Source: a bacterium (lineage in GTDB: Bacteria; Pseudomonadota; Alphaproteobacteria; Ferrovibrionales; Ferrovibrionaceae). Taken from it: 33,239 bases of DNA. Where the stretch lies: assembly GCA_022844005.1 (NCBI GenBank), contig JALHMN010000035.1, positions 1-33,239 on the forward strand. Direction: 5' to 3'. The notes under the pieces are model-generated. The model was not told where the DNA came from, ran no database searches, and was given only the letters and a program-made list of their open reading frames with translations. Shown here one piece after another: positions 29,829 to 33,239 of this stretch (its first letter is position 1; each line of letters opens with the position of its first letter). The position numbers and the translations under genes were made by a program.

Positions 29829-30299
29829 ATGAGCTTAGACGTCACCCAGTACACGCTCTTGCCGCAGCGCTGGTTCGACGACTTCCGCATGGGCGAGCGG
29901 TTTCCCGGTCATTCGCATACCGTGACCGAGGCGCATTTCGCCGCCTTCCGCGGCATGACCGGCGACAACCACCCGATCCACTACGACATCGAGTACTGCA
30001 AGGCGAAAGGGCATCGCGGGCTGCTGGCGCACGGGCTGCAAGTGCTGGCCTATACGGCGGCCGGGGCGGGCCTGTTCCCGACCGTGTCGGGCGATGCGCT
30101 GGTCGCCTTCATCGACATCTCGGCCAAGTTCCTGAAGGGCGTGTTTCCCGGCGACACGCTCTATCCGATGCTGGAGATCACCGAACTCACGGTCCAGCGC
30201 AGCACCGGCATCGTCGGCATGCGCTCCACGCTGCACAACCAGGAAGGCGTCCTGGTTCTGGAGGGCGTGCACCGCTATCTCTTGAAGAAGCGACCCTGA
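29829..30299 (+). CDS. MaoC family hotdog dehydratase/hydratase
   Basis: A 156-aa MaoC protein. The catalytic motif is clear: FAAFRGMTGDNHPIHYDIEYCKAKGHRGLLAHGLQVLAY, with Asp/His in DNHPIH. The second half (FIDISAKFLKGVFPGDTLYPMLEITEL... RYLLKKRP) completes the hotdog fold. Family members act on (R)-3-hydroxyacyl-CoA/enoyl-CoA or related thioesters. GAGGA precedes the ATG by about 9 bases. It is followed 70 bases later by an SDR gene that has its own strong RBS. A joint role in beta-oxidation-like or polyketide-like steps is inference. Confidence 0.93.
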   Translation: MSLDVTQYTLLPQRWFDDFRMGERFPGHSHTVTEAHFAAFRGMTGDNHPIHYDIEYCKAKGHRGLLAHGLQVLAYTAAGAGLFPTVSGDALVAFIDISAKFLKGVFPGDTLYPMLEITELTVQRSTGIVGMRSTLHNQEGVLVLEGVHRYLLKKRP

Positions 30300-30369
30300 G
30301 GCGTCTTGCGCGGATGCCGCTTTCGGCTAGCGTGCGGGCCGCAACATTCATGCTTGTGGAGGAAACACC

Positions 30370-31194
30370 GTGGGTCAGCTCGACAATCGCGTCGCCATCG
30401 TCACCGGCTCGGGCCGGGGCATCGGGCGCGAGATCGCCCTTCGCCTGGTGCGCGACGGCGCCAAGGTCGTGGTCAACGACATCGACGAGGGCCCGGCCGC
30501 CGAGACCGTCGCCGACATCATCAAGCTGGGCGGCAAGGCCGTCGCCTATGTGGGCGACGTGTCGAAGCCCGACTTCGGCGACAAGATCGTCGAGAAGGCG
30601 GTATCGAGCTTCGGCGGCTGTCATGTCGTGGTGAACAACGCCGGCTACACCTGGGACAGCGTCATCCAGAAGATGACCGACGAGCAGTGGTACGCGATCC
30701 TGGACGTACACCTGACCGCCCCCTTCCGCGTGCTGCGGTCGTTCTTCAACCACTTCAAGGACCAGGTGCAGGCCGAACGCGGCCGGGGCGAGCGGATCGT
30801 GCGCAAGGTGGTCAACATCTCCTCCACCTCCGGCGTCAACGGCAATGCCGGGCAGTCGAACTATTCCGCCGGCAAGGCCGGCATCGTTGGCCTGACCAAG
30901 ACGCTGGCGAAGGAATGGGGCCGCTACGACGTCACCTGCAACGCGGTCGCCTTCGGCTACATCCAGACCCGCCTGACGAAGCCGCTGAGCGAGGGCGAGA
31001 GCGGCAATATCGAGGTGCAGGGCCGGCAGGTGAAGATCGGCGTGCAGGGCGGCCGCATCGCCGCCATGAACCAGATGATCCCGCTGGGCCGGGGTGGATT
31101 GCCGGAAGAGGCGGCCGGCTCGGTCTATCTCTTCTGCAGCCCCGACAGCGACTACGTCTCGGGCCAGTGCCTGGTCGTGAACGGCGGCCTCTGA
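30370..31194 (+). CDS. Short-chain dehydrogenase/reductase (SDR)
   Basis: A 274-aa classical SDR. The NAD(P) motif is VTGSGRGIG (residues 12-20), the NNAG motif is VVVNNAGYTWD, and the catalytic Ser/Tyr/Lys set is ISSTSG with YSAGKAG. The C-terminus SDYVSGQCLVVNGGL closes the fold. An acidic residue after the second strand (VVNDID) suggests NAD(H). The protein is slightly longer than FabG because of an insertion around QAERGRGERIVRK and a longer lid (LSEGESGNIEVQGRQVKIGVQGG). The GTG start is supported by GGAGGA 6 bases upstream. Substrate unknown; the preceding MaoC gene suggests acyl-CoA metabolism. Confidence 0.94.
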   Translation: MGQLDNRVAIVTGSGRGIGREIALRLVRDGAKVVVNDIDEGPAAETVADIIKLGGKAVAYVGDVSKPDFGDKIVEKAVSSFGGCHVVVNNAGYTWDSVIQKMTDEQWYAILDVHLTAPFRVLRSFFNHFKDQVQAERGRGERIVRKVVNISSTSGVNGNAGQSNYSAGKAGIVGLTKTLAKEWGRYDVTCNAVAFGYIQTRLTKPLSEGESGNIEVQGRQVKIGVQGGRIAAMNQMIPLGRGGLPEEAAGSVYLFCSPDSDYVSGQCLVVNGGL

Positions 31195-31246
31195 GCTGAA
31201 GCCGGCGGGGAGGGGTGCCGCGCATCCCTCCCCTTCGCCGAAACCC

Positions 31247-32473
31247 TCAGTCGTGGAGGATGGAGTAGCGGCTGGCCTCCATCGCACGATGGAACACCTC
31301 GGCCACGATCCTGCCGCCGACCGCGCCGAGCAGCCCGCCGTTCAGCTCCGCTTCGCGCAGCACGTAGAACCACAGGGGCGTGTTGCGTACCAGTTCGCTC
31401 TTCTGCGGATCGGTCAACTGGTCGGCGGGCGGCAGTCTGCCGAAGTCGACGCCGTTGCGGCCCTGGAGGATCTCCCGCTCCGCCAGCCGGGACACGCCGA
31501 AGAGATCCGCCATCTGCTGGCCGCTCGCCAGTTCCAGGAGGTTGGCGCGCACTAGGTTGTGAAAGGCGTGATCGTGATCGGACCCGGGAGCGCCCGTCGG
31601 CGCACCGCCGTCGCGCCGCCGCCACAACGATCCCGCGCGCACCAGGCTGTAGCCGAGGCCATAGGCAGCGACTGAGAATTCGATCGGCATCGCCATGCGC
31701 TCGCGCGCCGGCGCGGCCGTGCTGCTGCTGGTCGGGCTGCGCTGCACCGAGATGGGCAGTTCGAAGAAGCGGCGGCCGCGGCGAAAGACATCGGCCAGCA
31801 CGGCGCCGTCGACGATGCGCGGCAGGAAGCGCGCCGCGAGCGCGCGCTGGTACTGCCGCGTCACCTGTTCGCGTGCCGCCTCGAAGACGTCTTCCGGCGC
31901 GCATGATCCGTCGGCCTCCAGCCGGTCGGCGAGCCGGTTGTGGAAGCGGATGAAGGCGAGATGCAGCCGGGCCAAGGCGAGGTCCTCCTCGTCCTCGGCG
32001 CAGGGCAGTCCCGGTTGCGCGCCCGATTCGAGCGCCCCTTCCAGCGTCCGCGAGGCGAGACTGTCGCACAGGCGCAACCCGCACGGCGCGCGGCGGCAAT
32101 GGCCATAGATGCTGTCCAGGTCGAGCGCCGGCGAGCGTCCCTTCAGCAGCTTCTCCACATTGTCCGACGACGCTCCCAGCAGGTGCCGGTCGAATGTGAG
32201 GTCGTGATCGATGAACTGACCGAGACGCGTGAGGCCGGCGGGGATGACGGCGTGCTGCCTGTCATGCGCATCGATCATCAGGGCCATGGCCTTGGCGATC
32301 TTCTCCAGCAGCGCGCGTGATCCGAACACGCCCTTCGGTCCGATGCGGATGAAGGCGGGATGAGCGAATCCACCTGCACGATCGGAGCAACGCCCGTCGC
32401 GAACGTGCTCCGCACGCGACGCGATGCGAGCGCCATCGGCGAGCGAATCTCCGGCGCGATTTTGCCGCTGCAT
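31247..32473 (-). CDS. Animal-type haem peroxidase family protein
   Basis: A 408-aa haem peroxidase of the animal peroxidase superfamily. The distal signature is GLTRLGQFIDHDLTFDR (distal His in DHD). Other family blocks are DLDSIYG, LALARLHLAFIRFHNRLAD, ARFLPRIV, and FSVAAYGLGYSLVRAGSLW, where the proximal His normally lies. The C-terminal part has ADLFGVSRL and TPLWFYVLREAELNGG. Bacterial members often carry RTX or secretion domains; none are seen here, nor a signal peptide. The start at 32473 has GAGG 6 bases upstream. The proximal His and covalent haem residues should be checked by alignment. It is divergent from glyQ. Confidence 0.85.
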   Translation of the reverse strand: MQRQNRAGDSLADGARIASRAEHVRDGRCSDRAGGFAHPAFIRIGPKGVFGSRALLEKIAKAMALMIDAHDRQHAVIPAGLTRLGQFIDHDLTFDRHLLGASSDNVEKLLKGRSPALDLDSIYGHCRRAPCGLRLCDSLASRTLEGALESGAQPGLPCAEDEEDLALARLHLAFIRFHNRLADRLEADGSCAPEDVFEAAREQVTRQYQRALAARFLPRIVDGAVLADVFRRGRRFFELPISVQRSPTSSSTAAPARERMAMPIEFSVAAYGLGYSLVRAGSLWRRRDGGAPTGAPGSDHDHAFHNLVRANLLELASGQQMADLFGVSRLAEREILQGRNGVDFGRLPPADQLTDPQKSELVRNTPLWFYVLREAELNGGLLGAVGGRIVAEVFHRAMEASRYSILHD

Positions 32474-32642
32474 GTCGAGCCTCGCGAGTCTGCTTCGAGC
32501 GGATGCCGGCCGGCCGACGCGGTGCCTGACGGGCAATCCAAGATCACGCGCAGTGTCGCGAGCGTGCGTGAGCGCAGCGTTAGGAGCGTGTGAACGGCAT
32601 GCCATGGCGTATTGATGAAGCATCCTCCGGCCATCGCTTGTC

Positions 32643-32670
32643 TTGACCCCGACTCGCAGCGCTGTAGAAG
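32643..32670 (+). promoter_or_regulatory. Predicted glyQ promoter
   Basis: TTGACC (32643-32648) and TAGAAG (32665-32670) lie 16 bases apart. Transcription would start near 32677, giving a leader of about 34 bases before the ATG at 32711. The rest of the 237-bp gap (32474-32642) shows no recognisable feature. Confidence 0.55.
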
Positions 32671-32710
32671 GATCGGCATTGTCACGCCCCGATCGCGAGT
32701 CGCTGTCCCG

Positions 32711-33239
32711 ATGCCGGAGTCCGGCCAACCTTCCGCGCTGTCCTTTCAGGACCTGATCCTGAAGCTGCAATCCTACTGGGCAGCGCAGGGCTGCGTGCTG
32801 CTGCAGCCCTATGACGTCAGCATGGGTGCCGGGACGTTTCATCCCGCGACGACGCTGCGCGCGCTCGGCTCCAAACCCTGGAATGCCGCATACGTTCAGC
32901 CTTCGCGTCGGCCGAAGGATGGCCGCTATGGCGAGAACCCCAATCGGCTGCAGCACTACTATCAGTTCCAGGTGATCCTGAAGCCCTCGCCGGAAGACAT
33001 CCTGCAGAAGTATTTCGGCAGCCTCGCCGCCATCGGCATCGACTGGCGCCTGCACGATCTTCGCCTGGTCGAAGACGACTGGGAGAGCCCGACGCTCGGC
33101 GCCTGGGGCCTCGGCTGGGAGGTCTGGTGCGACGGGATGGAAGTGAGCCAGTTCACCTACTTCCAGCAGGTCGGCGGCTTCGACTGCAATCCGGTCGCGG
33201 GCGAAATCACCTACGGCCTCGAACGCATCTGCATGTACC
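32711..33239 (+). CDS. glyQ: Glycyl-tRNA synthetase alpha subunit (partial)
   Basis: The first 176 residues of GlyQ, cut by the window end. The class II catalytic core is unmistakable: [115 protein letters not shown] and [13 protein letters not shown]. It charges tRNA-Gly with glycine as an alpha2beta2 enzyme; glyS is expected just beyond the window. A two-subunit enzyme fits proteobacteria. The start ATG is the only one that gives the normal N-terminus. Confidence 0.97.
   Translation, partial: MPESGQPSALSFQDLILKLQSYWAAQGCVLLQPYDVSMGAGTFHPATTLRALGSKPWNAAYVQPSRRPKDGRYGENPNRLQHYYQFQVILKPSPEDILQKYFGSLAAIGIDWRLHDLRLVEDDWESPTLGAWGLGWEVWCDGMEVSQFTYFQQVGGFDCNPVAGEITYGLERICMY

Noticed and set aside
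32360-32615. Short plus-strand open frames before glyQ
   Set aside because: They overlap the peroxidase N-terminus antisense, have no ribosome site and lack any recognisable feature.
1-33239. tRNA, rRNA or riboswitch genes
   Set aside because: No tRNA arm pairs, rRNA signature or recognisable riboswitch core were noticed by eye. A covariance-model scan would be needed to exclude small RNAs.

Overview
The window is about 33 kb of very GC-rich, densely coded bacterial chromosome. The dnaX-ybaB-recR block, the DUF3646-type DnaX tail, a separate glyQ, the dispersed palindromic repeat near 21.75 kb and the many catabolic operons point to an alphaproteobacterium, probably a soil or water Rhodospirillales-like lineage. 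Genus is not determinable by eye. Both ends are cut: the left end lies inside dnaX and the right end inside glyQ. No rRNA, tRNA, CRISPR array or intact transposase was seen.

Layout. 0-1.5 kb: DNA replication and repair operon (dnaX 3' end, ybaB/ebfC, recR). 1.4-3.8 kb, minus strand: a translationally coupled lipid operon (DUF1295 membrane enzyme, cyclopropane-synthase-like methyltransferase, small membrane protein). 4.0-4.6 kb: exported DUF6134 protein. 4.6-6.9 kb: an accessory patch. It holds a Panacea-domain (DUF4065/SocA-like) gene, a two-helix membrane protein read from an overlapping TTG start, a 64-aa ParD-tail-like protein, a wrecked MmeI-type restriction-modification gene, a 10-bp tandem repeat and a row of 18-bp palindromes. 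This is the best candidate for an undescribed system (a membrane-acting Panacea toxin-antitoxin operon). 7.0-7.9 kb: peptide deformylase and a DUF1232 protein.

7.8-14.3 kb: EamA transporter, LuxR-type response regulator, class III nucleotide cyclase coupled to a MaoC protein and an alpha/beta hydrolase, then a second large hydrolase divergent from a tetR gene. Two related operators flank tetR. 14.4-17.8 kb: a formylglycine-type phosphonate monoester hydrolase/sulfatase, a glycine-zipper surface protein, a CpdA-like metallophosphoesterase and a 62-aa protein.

17.8-25.2 kb, minus strand: a seven-gene operon. A PotABCD-type ABC importer (ATPase, Tat-exported binding protein, two permeases) is followed by a GNAT enzyme, a maleate-isomerase/Asp-Glu-racemase family protein and a dihydropyrimidinase/hydantoinase. 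It looks like uptake plus ring opening of a cyclic amide. A strong terminator-like hairpin follows the binding-protein gene. 25.3-26.0 kb: a PEP-CTERM exported protein. 26.1-28.6 kb, minus: cytochrome P450, carboxymuconolactone-decarboxylase-like protein and 3-hydroxyisobutyrate-dehydrogenase-like reductase. 28.7-31.2 kb, plus: an S49 peptidase, a small Cys-motif membrane protein, a MaoC hydratase and an SDR. 31.2-32.5 kb, minus: an animal-type haem peroxidase. 32.7 kb to the end: glyQ.
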